Virus record (IMG/VR): IMGVR_UViG_3300010149_005498
Coordinates: 1 to 35,177 of that record
Strand: one strand, 5' to 3'
DNA length: 35,177 nt
DNA from: a virus
In this document: positions 8,479 to 15,535 of the stretch, piece after piece
Numbering within the stretch: position 1 is the stretch's first letter
Layout of the letters: each line of letters starts with the position of its first letter
Notes under the pieces: model-generated
What the model was told of the DNA's origin: nothing
The model's input: only the letters and a program-made list of their open reading frames with translations
The model's database searches: none
Translations under genes and position numbers: made by a program

Positions 8479-9462
8479 ATGAGTTTACTTAACGAACGTG
8501 TGGTTTATAAACCCTTTGAATATCCAAAAGCTTTCGATTTTTGGCTTAAACAACAACAAGCACATTGGTTGCATACAGAAGTTCCTATGTCACAAGACGT
8601 AACAGACTGGGCTAGTAATTTAAAAGACCATGAAAAAAATGTTATTGGAGGAATATTAAAAGGATTTGCGCAGACTGAAACCATAGTTAACGATTACTGG
8701 TCTACATTAGTCACTAAATGGTTTAGAAAACCTGAAATTATAATGATGGGAACTACATTAGGTTCAAGTGAAACAATACACGCGGAAGCATATTCATTAT
8801 TAAACGAACAATTGGGGTTAGATAATTTTGCAGAGTTTTTAGAAGATGAAGCAACTATGGCAAAAATAGAAAATCTTATGGACGTAAGAGACGGACATGA
8901 TGGAACTCCAAACTGGCACGATAGAGCTAAGTCATTAGCAATATTTTCTGCATTTACAGAAGGTGTTAACTTATTTTCTTCATTTGCAGTACTTTTATCA
9001 TTTAAAATGAGAAACTTACTTAAAGGAGTAGGTCAAATAGTAGAATGGTCAGTTAGAGATGAATCTTTACACTCAGATGCAGGATGCTGGTTATTTAGAA
9101 CCTTAATGGAAGAACACCCAGAATTTAAAACTCCTGAATTAGTAGCTGATATTGAAGAAGCAGCAAAAAATGCTTTACAGTTAGAGTTTGATTTTATAGA
9201 TAAGATATTTGAAATGGGAGATTTAGAAAACCTTTCAAAGGAAGAGCTAAAGAATTTTATTCGTAATAGAGTAAATACAAAAATGAGCGATTTAGGATTA
9301 AAACCTATAGTTCCAGCTGAAGAAATCGATAAAGGAGCATTAAAGACAATGAAGTGGTTTGATGCGGTAATAGCAGGTAAGCAACATACAGACTTTTTTG
9401 CAAATCGAGTAACGAATTATGCAAAAGGGCATATGGAATGGGACGCTGCTACAATATTTTAA
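8479..9462 (+). CDS. nrdB: Ribonucleotide reductase class I beta subunit
   Basis: A 327-residue ferritin-fold subunit that generates the oxidant for dNTP synthesis. By spacing from the SETIH motif the metal ligands are Glu67, Glu98, His101, Glu161, Glu195 and His198. Tyr105 occupies the radical-tyrosine position. The first ligand is Glu rather than the Asp of E. coli NrdB. Glu there is known from manganese-using subclasses (Ic, Id), including a flavobacterial enzyme. The protein is shorter than E. coli NrdB (375). It lies 10 bases before nrdA, the reverse of the usual order. Confidence 0.93.
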   Translation: MSLLNERVVYKPFEYPKAFDFWLKQQQAHWLHTEVPMSQDVTDWASNLKDHEKNVIGGILKGFAQTETIVNDYWSTLVTKWFRKPEIIMMGTTLGSSETIHAEAYSLLNEQLGLDNFAEFLEDEATMAKIENLMDVRDGHDGTPNWHDRAKSLAIFSAFTEGVNLFSSFAVLLSFKMRNLLKGVGQIVEWSVRDESLHSDAGCWLFRTLMEEHPEFKTPELVADIEEAAKNALQLEFDFIDKIFEMGDLENLSKEELKNFIRNRVNTKMSDLGLKPIVPAEEIDKGALKTMKWFDAVIAGKQHTDFFANRVTNYAKGHMEWDAATIF

Positions 9463-9472
9463 TAAGTAAGTT

Positions 9473-11188
9473 ATGAGTTTAATAGTTGATACTTCCTCTT
9501 GGGAAGCAGGGAAAGATTACCCTGAATGGATGAATGAAATATCATTAGCAACAATATCAAAAGGGTATTTATTAGCTGATGAAACACCAAAAAAGGCATA
9601 TAGAAGAGTAGCAGATACGATTGCTAAGAGATTAGATCGTCCTGACCTAGCGAATAAATTTTTTCGCTATATGTGGAAAGGATGGTTGAACTTAGCCTCC
9701 CCTGTATTATCGAACACCGGAACCGACCGAGGATTACCGATCTCATGTTTTGGAATTGATACGCCCGATTCAATTCGAGGTATTGGATTAACCAATGCTG
9801 AACTAATGAGACTTACCTCCCTCGGCGGCGGTGTCGGTATAGGGTTGTCCCGTATTAGAGGTAGAGGAGAAAAAATCGGAACAGGAAATATGGGTCAATC
9901 AGAAGGGGTAGTTCCATGGGCTAAGATATACGATTCTACTATTATTGCTACTAATCAAGGTGCAGTTAGAAGAGGAGCAGCCTCGGTAAATTTAGACATT
10001 AATCACCCAGATATTAAAGAGTACCTTCAAATAAGAAGGCCAAAAGGAGACCCAAACAGACAGTGTCTCAACCTACATCAATGCGTTGTAGTGGATGATA
10101 GCTTTATGCAAAGATTAGAACATAGAGACCCGGAAGCTATGGGATTGTGGGTGGAAATACTAAAATCTAGAGTAGAAACTGGAGAACCTTATATTATGTA
10201 TAAGGATAATGTTAATAATGACAATCCTCCTGCTTATGTAAAGAATAATTTAGATGTTACTATGACTAATATATGTTCGGAAATTACTTTACATACAGAT
10301 GAAGAACATTCCTTTATTTGCTGCCTATCATCAGTAAATATTACAAAATGGCATGAATGGAAAAACACTGATTTGATAGAGACATCTATATACTTTCTAG
10401 ATGGAGTATTAGAAGAATTTTTAGCTAAAACTTCTGGTAGAGATTCTTTAATAAGAGCACACCGATCGGCAAAAAAAGGAAGAGCTATAGGATTGGGAGT
10501 GTTAGGATGGCATACTTTCTTACAAAACGAAAGAATTCCTTTTACTTCTATTGCTGCAACTTCTTATACCCATCAGATATTCTCTCAGATAAAGAATCAA
10601 GCAGAAGCAGCTTCTAGAAAACTTGCAGATGAATACGGAGAGCCAGTATGGTGTAAAGGAACTGGAATGAGAAATACACATTTATTAGCAGTAGCACCAA
10701 CAGTATCTAATTCTACAATATCAGGAGGAGTATCAGCCGGTATTGAACCAGTACCTGCTAACGTATATACTTTTAATTCTGCAAAAGGTACTTTTATTCG
10801 TAAGAATCCTGCGTTAGTAAGTTACTTAGAAGAAAAAGGAAGTAACACAGAAGAAGTATGGGATGATATTATGAAAGCTAGAGGCTCAGTTGCTAATTTA
10901 CCTGAAGACATAATGCCTTTGCAGGATAAACAAGTATTTTTAACTTTTGCAGAAATTAATCAACTTGCATTAGTAGAACAAGCATCAGTACGTCAAAAGT
11001 ATATAGATCAAACTCAATCTTTAAATTTAGCATTTGATCCAACAGATTCACCAAAATTTATAAACTTAGTTCATCAAACAGCATGGAAACTTGGAATTAA
11101 GACTCTATACTACCTCCGAACAGACTCAGTAATTAACGGAGATATAGGTTCTAGAACTTCTGAGGATTGTTTAAGCTGTGATGGGTAA
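9473..11188 (+). CDS. nrdA: Ribonucleotide reductase class I alpha subunit
   Basis: A 571-residue catalytic subunit reducing NDPs to dNDPs. Visible features are SCFGID (Cys92, active-site disulfide), NICSE at 266-270 (Asn, thiyl Cys268, Glu270), CCLSSVN near 283 (partner Cys region) and a C-terminal CLSC pair for re-reduction by thioredoxin. It is much shorter than E. coli NrdA (761) and starts directly at the catalytic region. It therefore lacks the N-terminal ATP-cone and should escape dATP feedback, which would suit a phage. A thioredoxin gene lies downstream in the same block. The start follows an AAGTT leader. Confidence 0.94.
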   Translation: MSLIVDTSSWEAGKDYPEWMNEISLATISKGYLLADETPKKAYRRVADTIAKRLDRPDLANKFFRYMWKGWLNLASPVLSNTGTDRGLPISCFGIDTPDSIRGIGLTNAELMRLTSLGGGVGIGLSRIRGRGEKIGTGNMGQSEGVVPWAKIYDSTIIATNQGAVRRGAASVNLDINHPDIKEYLQIRRPKGDPNRQCLNLHQCVVVDDSFMQRLEHRDPEAMGLWVEILKSRVETGEPYIMYKDNVNNDNPPAYVKNNLDVTMTNICSEITLHTDEEHSFICCLSSVNITKWHEWKNTDLIETSIYFLDGVLEEFLAKTSGRDSLIRAHRSAKKGRAIGLGVLGWHTFLQNERIPFTSIAATSYTHQIFSQIKNQAEAASRKLADEYGEPVWCKGTGMRNTHLLAVAPTVSNSTISGGVSAGIEPVPANVYTFNSAKGTFIRKNPALVSYLEEKGSNTEEVWDDIMKARGSVANLPEDIMPLQDKQVFLTFAEINQLALVEQASVRQKYIDQTQSLNLAFDPTDSPKFINLVHQTAWKLGIKTLYYLRTDSVINGDIGSRTSEDCLSCDG

Positions 11189-11199
11189 ATACTAAAAGT

Positions 11200-11613
11200 A
11201 TGTTATATACATCTACGGTAATACTCCTTTTATTAAGCATAGGAGGAGTGTACTACCATTTCAAAAGAAAAATTAAAATTCTTAAATTAGAATTTGAAAA
11301 TCAAAAAGCAATAATTAGAAGAGATGCAAAGAAGAGATCAGGGGCTGTACAGTGGGGTAAAACTATAGAACACTTTGTACCATTTATGTCAGAGTTTCCT
11401 GTTCCTCCAGAAGACTGTACATTTTTAGGTATGCCTATTGATTATGTTGGGTTTACAGACACCGCCAGCAAGACTAAATGTTCTGTACATTTTGTTGAAG
11501 TAAAAAGTGGAAGTTCCTTTTTGATGGGGAAACAAAAAAATATTAAAAAAGCTATAGAAGAAGGTAGAGTACATTGGCATGAAATATCTGTAGATGGAAA
11601 TAACGTTAAATAG
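11200..11613 (+). CDS. Membrane-anchored Holliday junction resolvase-related protein
   Basis: A 137-residue protein with an N-terminal membrane segment (residues about 3-20), a basic helix, and a nuclease-like domain. The domain holds an SGAVQWGKTIEHFVPF segment, FPVPPEDCTFLGMPIDYVGF, and FVEVKSGSS ending in IEEGRVHWHE. The ID...EVK arrangement matches the PD-(D/E)XK-type family annotated as Holliday-junction-resolvase-related (Endonuc_Holl), widespread in bacteria with the same anchor. Whether it resolves phage recombination intermediates is unproven; the membrane anchor is unusual for that role. It is the last gene of the nrd unit before a terminator-like hairpin. Confidence 0.7.
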   Translation: MLYTSTVILLLLSIGGVYYHFKRKIKILKLEFENQKAIIRRDAKKRSGAVQWGKTIEHFVPFMSEFPVPPEDCTFLGMPIDYVGFTDTASKTKCSVHFVEVKSGSSFLMGKQKNIKKAIEEGRVHWHEISVDGNNVK

Positions 11614-11634
11614 TTGGTTATACGCAGCTTTTTT
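11612..11634 (+). terminator. Probable rho-independent terminator, T-tract shared with next promoter
   Basis: AGTTG (11612-11616) pairs with CAGCT (11625-11629, one G-T pair) and a six-T run follows. The T-run continues straight into the TATATTA promoter core. Confidence 0.5.
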
Positions 11635-11643
11635 CTTATATTA
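11629..11643 (+). promoter_or_regulatory. Putative phage promoter (TTTTTTCTTATATTA)
   Basis: T-tract, CT, then the recurrent TATATTA core, 23 bases upstream of the next ATG. Almost identical to the sequence at 25546-25560. Confidence 0.5.
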
Positions 11644-11666
11644 TAGTATAATACTAAAACAGTTAT

Positions 11667-11798
11667 ATGTCAAAAAACACATCAAAACAACTTTACACTC
11701 AAACTATGGAGTGGTTAAAGTCAAGAGGAATCAAAACTTCAAACACTAACAGAAAAAAATCAAGATTTAATTCATATAAAGAAAAAGGAAGAAAATGA
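11667..11798 (+). CDS. Small basic protein (43 aa), unknown
   Basis: A short ORF with a strong start context: a putative promoter upstream and GTTAT immediately before the ATG. It ends in an ATGA overlap with the thioredoxin start, a typical coupling arrangement. The product is Lys/Arg/Ser/Asn-rich with a single MEWLKSRGIK helix-like segment and no membrane segment. I do not recognise a family. The overlap and spacing make it likely to be translated. Confidence 0.55.
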   Translation: MSKNTSKQLYTQTMEWLKSRGIKTSNTNRKKSRFNSYKEKGRK

Positions 11799-12055
11799 CA
11801 AAAGTAATCAAATTTTACGCAGATTGGTGCGGACCTTGTCGTGTTTACGCTAAGACTTTTGATAAAGTATCGGAAGAATTAAAAGACACAGTAGAGTTTG
11901 TTAATATAAATGTTGAAAAAGATACAAGCGGTTTAGCAGGTGAGTACAAAGTTACTGCAATACCGACAACAGTAATTATTAAAGATGGTAAGGAAAGTAT
12001 TAAAAACGGCAGATTAACAGAAGATCAGTTAAAAAGTTTTATATTGAATGAATAA
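11795..12055 (+). CDS. trx: Thioredoxin
   Basis: An 86-residue thioredoxin with the WCGPC redox motif at residues 11-15 and the cis-Pro in TAIPTTVIIKDG. It is shorter than E. coli thioredoxin (109) because of a trimmed N-terminus, as in many phage versions. The likely role is re-reducing the NrdA C-terminal CLSC pair encoded just upstream. It overlaps the small basic ORF by four bases and the next gene by eight. Confidence 0.9.
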   Translation: MTKVIKFYADWCGPCRVYAKTFDKVSEELKDTVEFVNINVEKDTSGLAGEYKVTAIPTTVIIKDGKESIKNGRLTEDQLKSFILNE

Positions 12056-12392
12056 GAATATACTAATAGCATTTATACTCTTTACTGTAGCTCAAGGCTT
12101 AATATGGTATCAAACTAATTCTCAATTTTTTAACGATTGGGTGAAGGAGAGACCATTACTTATGGCTTCTATGGGGGTACCTATTAGTTATATATTAATC
12201 TATGCTTCTAGGTACGTAGTAGCAGGATTTGACGGATTACTATGGCCTGGTAGGTTGATAGGGTTTTCTACCGGTATGATAATAATGGCAACATGTACGT
12301 ATATTCATTTAGATGAAGGAATAACTCTTAAAACAGGAATTACATTATTACTAGCATTTATAATAGTAATGATACAGTTATATTGGAAATAA
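12048..12392 (+). CDS. Small integral membrane protein, unknown
   Basis: A 114-residue protein with four likely membrane segments (about residues 4-20, 38-58, 66-86, 94-112) and aromatic residues at the ends. It starts inside the thioredoxin gene. Similar small membrane proteins occur in T4-like phages near nrd/trx genes, but I know of no function. No signal peptide cleavage site and no holin-specific motif are evident. Confidence 0.6.
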   Translation: MNKNILIAFILFTVAQGLIWYQTNSQFFNDWVKERPLLMASMGVPISYILIYASRYVVAGFDGLLWPGRLIGFSTGMIIMATCTYIHLDEGITLKTGITLLLAFIIVMIQLYWK

Positions 12393-12409
12393 ATTTTAAA
12401 AATTAAGTT

Positions 12410-12715
12410 ATGTTAAGAAGACCAGATTCAATCCCTGCAGGGGATACAATTATTGAAGATTCAGTTATGGAACCTTTTTTTATTGCTAAATCTTCCTCAG
12501 GGGGATATACAGTTTATGAAAGAGTTATCAAAGGTGATAACAATACTCATTATATTAAGACTATATGCTACCCGGGAAATTTTAATCATGCACTAAAAGC
12601 AGTATGTAGGGAATTACTTAATAATAAAAGTAACCACTACACTTCCCTTAAAGAGTATATTAATGAGTGGAAAGTAATACAAGAGAAAATATCATCTTTT
12701 ACAAATATAGATTAA
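12410..12715 (+). CDS. Conserved hypothetical phage protein
   Basis: A 101-residue soluble protein with a compact, well-formed sequence (SGGYTVYERVIKGDNNTHYIKT, then CYPGNFNHALKAV) suggesting a small beta-rich fold followed by helices. The AAGTT leader precedes the ATG. The N-terminal pattern of a key strand ending in TVYERVIKG recurs loosely in the protein at 31842-32141 (KTVYKRLIGEN), which hints at a related family. No function is known to me. Confidence 0.6.
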   Translation: MLRRPDSIPAGDTIIEDSVMEPFFIAKSSSGGYTVYERVIKGDNNTHYIKTICYPGNFNHALKAVCRELLNNKSNHYTSLKEYINEWKVIQEKISSFTNID

Positions 12716-12716
12716 T

Positions 12717-12884
12717 ATGTCAGTTCCTATAGATATTTTTTATTGGAGAGTTGAAGTTGATGGAGAAGAGTGGATTGTAGATGGTAAAGAAATTAAAGAA
12801 GTAATTAGAAAAGTATTAGCAGAGGAACCATCAGCAGAGATAGATTTAATAGAAAAAACAGATATAAGTAAAGTTGTATTTTAA
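12717..12884 (+). CDS. Small acidic protein (55 aa), unknown
   Basis: A short ORF one base after the preceding stop. The product is acidic, with a beta-hairpin-like start (FYWRVEVDGEEWIVDG) and a helix (KEIKEVIRKVLAEE). Phase and spacing with the upstream gene support translation. No family is recognised. Confidence 0.5.
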   Translation: MSVPIDIFYWRVEVDGEEWIVDGKEIKEVIRKVLAEEPSAEIDLIEKTDISKVVF

Positions 12885-12890
12885 TAATAT

Positions 12891-12904
12891 TTTTACTATA
12901 TTTA
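12891..12904 (+). promoter_or_regulatory. Putative promoter for queC
   Basis: TTTTACTATATTTA, the same ACTATATTTA core as upstream of the queD group. A start about 7 bases downstream would place the transcript 5' end near the structured leader at 12917. Confidence 0.45.
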
Positions 12905-12916
12905 ATTAACATTTTA

Positions 12917-12944
12917 GCGTTAGCCTATACGCGAAATACCTGGC
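12917..12944 (+). promoter_or_regulatory. Pseudoknot-like leader of queC
   Basis: GCGT (12917-12920) can pair with ACGC (12929-12932). GCC (12923-12925), inside that loop, can pair with GGC (12942-12944). This is the H-type pseudoknot layout of preQ1-I aptamers, but the conserved loop sequence of the other two leaders is missing. A competing hairpin can form from GCCTAT and ATA-CCT-GGC, so the leader could switch between two folds. Confidence 0.35.
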
Positions 12945-12964
12945 AAATTTTAAATAAGTGAATT

Positions 12965-13753
12965 ATGGCACATTGTGTAGTAAGTTTAAGTGGTGGAATG
13001 GATAGCAGCACCCTATTGTTAAGAGCTATCGAGAAGTACGATACTGTAACAGGTATCTCATTTGACTATGGTCAAAAACACAGAGTAGAGCTAGAGAGAG
13101 CTCAATCATTAATTGATTACCTTGCAAGTAAAGGTCACAAAGTAAATTACCGTCAAATTAAATTAGACGGATTAGTTGATCTATTAGACTCAGCTTTAGT
13201 TTCAGGTGGAGATGATGTACCAGAAGGGCATTACGAACAAGATAATATGAAAGAAACAGTTGTTCCTAACAGAAATAAAATGTTTGCTTCCATTACTCAA
13301 GCAGTTGCATTATCCGTAGCAAATAGAACAGAAGATGTTTGTGATATTGCTTTAGGTATTCACGCTGGTGACCATGCAGTTTATCCTGATTGTAGACAAG
13401 AATTTAGAGATGCAGATGATGCAGCTTTTAGAATTGGAAATTGGGATGCGGAGAGAGTAGGTTACTTTACACCTTATTTAAATACTGATAAATTTGGTAT
13501 TTTACAAGATGGAGAAATTTTATGTGCAAAGCTAAAAATTGATTTTGATGAAGTTTATAAAAGAACGAATACTTCTTATAAGCCTTATCCTTCGGGAAAT
13601 AGTGATTATAAGTCTGCTTCTAGTGTTGAGAGGATTGAGGCTTTTATTGCTCTTGGCAGAAAAGATCCCGTACAGTATGAGGATGAAACTGGAGAAGTTG
13701 ATTACGAAGTAGCAAAAGCACACGTTGAAAAGGTTTTAGCTGACTATGTATAA
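12965..13753 (+). CDS. queC: 7-cyano-7-deazaguanine synthase QueC, zinc ligands missing
   Basis: A 262-residue PP-loop ATPase that converts 7-carboxy-7-deazaguanine (CDG) through the amide (ADG) to preQ0. The PP-loop is LSGGMDSST at residues 8-16, and FDYGQKHRVEL and VVPNRNKMF match the QueC family. Known QueC proteins hold a zinc through four Cys near the C-terminus. Here the aligned positions are Ser204, Asp214, Ser217 and Ser220, so the site is gone while the surrounding frame (TSY... VERIEAF) persists. It could still make preQ0 with a metal-free fold, or stop at ADG. QueF elsewhere in the window argues that preQ0 is made. It is expressed from its own promoter and structured leader. Confidence 0.9.
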   Translation: MAHCVVSLSGGMDSSTLLLRAIEKYDTVTGISFDYGQKHRVELERAQSLIDYLASKGHKVNYRQIKLDGLVDLLDSALVSGGDDVPEGHYEQDNMKETVVPNRNKMFASITQAVALSVANRTEDVCDIALGIHAGDHAVYPDCRQEFRDADDAAFRIGNWDAERVGYFTPYLNTDKFGILQDGEILCAKLKIDFDEVYKRTNTSYKPYPSGNSDYKSASSVERIEAFIALGRKDPVQYEDETGEVDYEVAKAHVEKVLADYV

Positions 13754-13781
13754 GTTAATGTTAAATAAACAATAGTTAAAT

Positions 13782-13925
13782 ATGGCCACAACTGAACAGC
13801 AAAACGGTAACCCCTGTACTAACGAAACTAGAAATACTTTCAACAGAAGAGTATCTAAGTACAGTATGTTAGGGAAAACCAAAAAAGTACAATGGAGCGA
13901 TAGAAGAAGACATCGCAACATTTAA
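13782..13925 (+). CDS. Small basic protein (47 aa), unknown
   Basis: A short ORF between queC and the tRNA gene, with an A/T-rich leader containing GTTAAAT before the ATG. The product is rich in Arg, Lys, Asn and Thr and ends in an RRRHRN run, suggesting nucleic-acid contact. No family is recognised, and the ORF ends 6 bases before the tRNA. Confidence 0.4.
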   Translation: MATTEQQNGNPCTNETRNTFNRRVSKYSMLGKTKKVQWSDRRRHRNI

Positions 13926-13931
13926 AAAACA

Positions 13932-14044
13932 TGCCGAGTACCTCAGTAGGTAGAGGATTTTGACTTAACCTAACGCATAATAGAATACGATCGTGAAAAG
14001 CAATAGGGTCAGAAAAGACAGGGGTTCGAGTCCCCTCTCGGTTA
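13932..14044 (+). tRNA. tRNA-like gene with a ~40-nt insertion in the anticodon loop (possibly tRNA-Pro)
   Basis: A cloverleaf can be drawn by eye. The acceptor is (T)GCCGAG with CTCGGT(T), with a terminal T-T mismatch and one G-T pair. The D arm is CCTC/GAGG with AGTAGGTA as loop. The anticodon stem is TTTTG (13958-13962) with CAGAA (14010-14014). The variable loop is AAGAC, whose C48 matches G15. The T arm is AGGGG/CCCCT with loop TTCGAGT, then A73. The region inside the anticodon stem is 47 bases (13963-14009) instead of 7, so about 40 are extra. Within it CCTA and TAGG can pair. The only 7-base loop keeping T33 is ATAGGGT, i.e. anticodon AGG with G37, as in tRNA-Pro. CCA is not encoded. 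It may be an intron-bearing tRNA or a decayed one. Confidence 0.6.
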
Positions 14045-14060
14045 ACTAATTTTAATTAAA

Positions 14061-14165
14061 ATGAATAGAAAAGAAAGAGTAGAAAAAGATTCATTAGCAG
14101 CATTAGGTATAATAGCTATAGTACTTTTTATTATTATAGGGCTAAGCTCAATTATAAGGTTGTAA
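14061..14165 (+). CDS. Very small single-span membrane protein (34 aa)
   Basis: A short ORF with a charged N-terminus (NRKERVEKD) and one hydrophobic segment (residues about 12-31), ending IIRL. The leader AATTAAA precedes the ATG. It lies 17 bases before the lysozyme-like gene, so a role in lysis (for example a small holin or regulator) is possible but only positional. Confidence 0.45.
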   Translation: MNRKERVEKDSLAALGIIAIVLFIIIGLSSIIRL

Positions 14166-14182
14166 ATAAAGTTTATGTTAAT

Positions 14183-14695
14183 ATGAAAAAAGGTTTTATA
14201 ATTTTAATAGTAACTATTTCTTTTTTATTAGTTAGTTACTCTTCGTATAAAAAGCCACGACCAGTAGTAACTCCTTTGTTAATAGAATTAGAACCTATTA
14301 CTATAAGTAAACCTACTCTAAAGTACGAGAAGCTTATAGAAGCATTAATACAGGTAGAAAGTGAAGGAATAGAGTATATACACGGAGACATAGGGCTAAA
14401 AGAAGGTCCATCAGTCGGGGTACTACAGATTCGTCCTATTATGGTAAGAGAAGTAAACAGGATACTTCGTATTAAAAAAATCAATAAAAAATTTAAACTT
14501 AAAGATCGTTACAGTAGAAAAAAATCTATTGAGATGTTTAATATATGGAGAATGTTTTACCACCCTGATGGTAATTTTGAAAAAATATCTAGAACATGGA
14601 ATGGAGGACCTAAAGGATACCTTAAAAAGTCTACTGTTGGATATTGGATGGAAGTACAAAATGAACTAAGCTTAATAAATGATAAAAGAAACTAA
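14183..14695 (+). CDS. Lysozyme-like / SLT-type transglycosylase with N-terminal signal-anchor
   Basis: A 170-residue protein with a hydrophobic N-terminus (residues 4-20) that would act as a signal or signal-anchor sequence. A lysozyme-superfamily domain follows. LIQVESEG places the probable catalytic Glu at 59, SVGVLQIRPIMVREVNRIL matches the goose-lysozyme/SLT pattern, and the end has RTWNGGPKG. Similar proteins occur in Bacteroidota and their phages. It would cleave peptidoglycan in the periplasm. It is followed by an overlapping gene and by two small membrane proteins, which suggests a lysis group. Confidence 0.75.
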   Translation: MKKGFIILIVTISFLLVSYSSYKKPRPVVTPLLIELEPITISKPTLKYEKLIEALIQVESEGIEYIHGDIGLKEGPSVGVLQIRPIMVREVNRILRIKKINKKFKLKDRYSRKKSIEMFNIWRMFYHPDGNFEKISRTWNGGPKGYLKKSTVGYWMEVQNELSLINDKRN

Positions 14696-15266
14696 ACATC
14701 TAGTTGTAATAGGACATCCTGACCAAAAGTCATTTTGTTATAATGGTATTTTTAAAACTATTGTAAGACAAATGAAGAGGTATAAATCAAATTATAGAGT
14801 TATAGATTTGTACGAGGATAAGCTTCACAGAGACAAAAAAGAGCTAATAAAGAAGTATAAAGAATTAGTTGTTTGGTCAACTCATATTTACTTTGTATCT
14901 CCTGTTTGGTGGTTTAGATTGACTCCTAAATTAGAGATGTTTTTTGACGAAGTATTTACACCTGGATTTGCTTATAAATTTATTCCTTTAATAGGAAAAT
15001 ATGCTTACCCCAAACCGTTTTTCAAAAATAAAAAAGTAAGAACTTACATTACTCACGGAGCCCCGAAATTACCGGTAATAACATTATACCTTAACTCAGT
15101 TAAATTAAGGTTAGTAATGGGGGTTTATACTTTTGTATTTGGTTGGAACTTAAACAGGTGGACTAAAACTAAACAGTTCTGGTCAGTTCCATTTGTAACA
15201 AATAATAAACGTATAAAGTATTTAAGAGTAGTAAAAGAAGATATTAGGAAAGATTTAGGGTTATGA
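14679..15266 (+). CDS. Flavodoxin-fold NAD(P)H:quinone oxidoreductase-like protein
   Basis: A 195-residue protein of the Flavodoxin_2 family (KefF/MdaB/NQO1-like), FMN- or FAD-dependent two-electron reductases. The N-terminal VVIGHPDQKSFCYNGIF is the cofactor-binding strand-loop, and FVSPVWWFRLTPKLEMFFDEVFTPGFAY is the diagnostic middle motif. It overlaps the lysozyme gene by 17 bases and the next membrane gene by four. Its role in a phage is unclear; candidates are redox protection of the host or control of membrane energy before lysis. Confidence 0.8.
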   Translation: MIKETKHLVVIGHPDQKSFCYNGIFKTIVRQMKRYKSNYRVIDLYEDKLHRDKKELIKKYKELVVWSTHIYFVSPVWWFRLTPKLEMFFDEVFTPGFAYKFIPLIGKYAYPKPFFKNKKVRTYITHGAPKLPVITLYLNSVKLRLVMGVYTFVFGWNLNRWTKTKQFWSVPFVTNNKRIKYLRVVKEDIRKDLGL

Positions 15267-15535
15267 TAGGTAAGAAGAAATTATGGAATTTCTATCTTAG
15301 AAATTTAGTTAGAGATAGGCGGCTTACACCTTTAGAGAGATTAGGTAGTAGAGTAGGGTATATGGGAGTAGGATTTCTAATAGGAGGACAATGGACAGTA
15401 AGTCCTATTTTATTTATTCTAGGATTTATCTGCGTATTAATACAGGTTTCTATTAGGAAGCAATGGAACTTAGTAGCTCTGCAGTTAAACGGGCTAGTAG
15501 CTTGGACAATTCATTTTATAAAATCACTGTTATGA
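15263..15535 (+). CDS. Small membrane protein, candidate holin
   Basis: A 90-residue protein with a basic N-terminal third (residues 1-28) and two hydrophobic stretches (about 33-62 and 68-90). It overlaps the reductase by four bases and the spanin-like gene by an ATGA. Size, topology and place near the lysozyme fit a holin, but no family signature is seen. Confidence 0.5.
   Translation: MIGKKKLWNFYLRNLVRDRRLTPLERLGSRVGYMGVGFLIGGQWTVSPILFILGFICVLIQVSIRKQWNLVALQLNGLVAWTIHFIKSLL

Noticed and set aside
13963-14009. Group I intron in the tRNA
   Set aside because: Only about 40 extra bases, far below the size of a group I catalytic core.
13932-14044. tmRNA or class II (Leu/Ser) tRNA
   Set aside because: A five-base variable loop fits exactly once TTTTG is paired with CAGAA, so extra bases belong to the anticodon loop. 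There is no tag-peptide frame or tmRNA 5' end.
15463-15531. Upstream start for the spanin-like gene
   Set aside because: Would overlap the preceding gene by 73 bases; the ATG at 15532 gives a normal ATGA junction.
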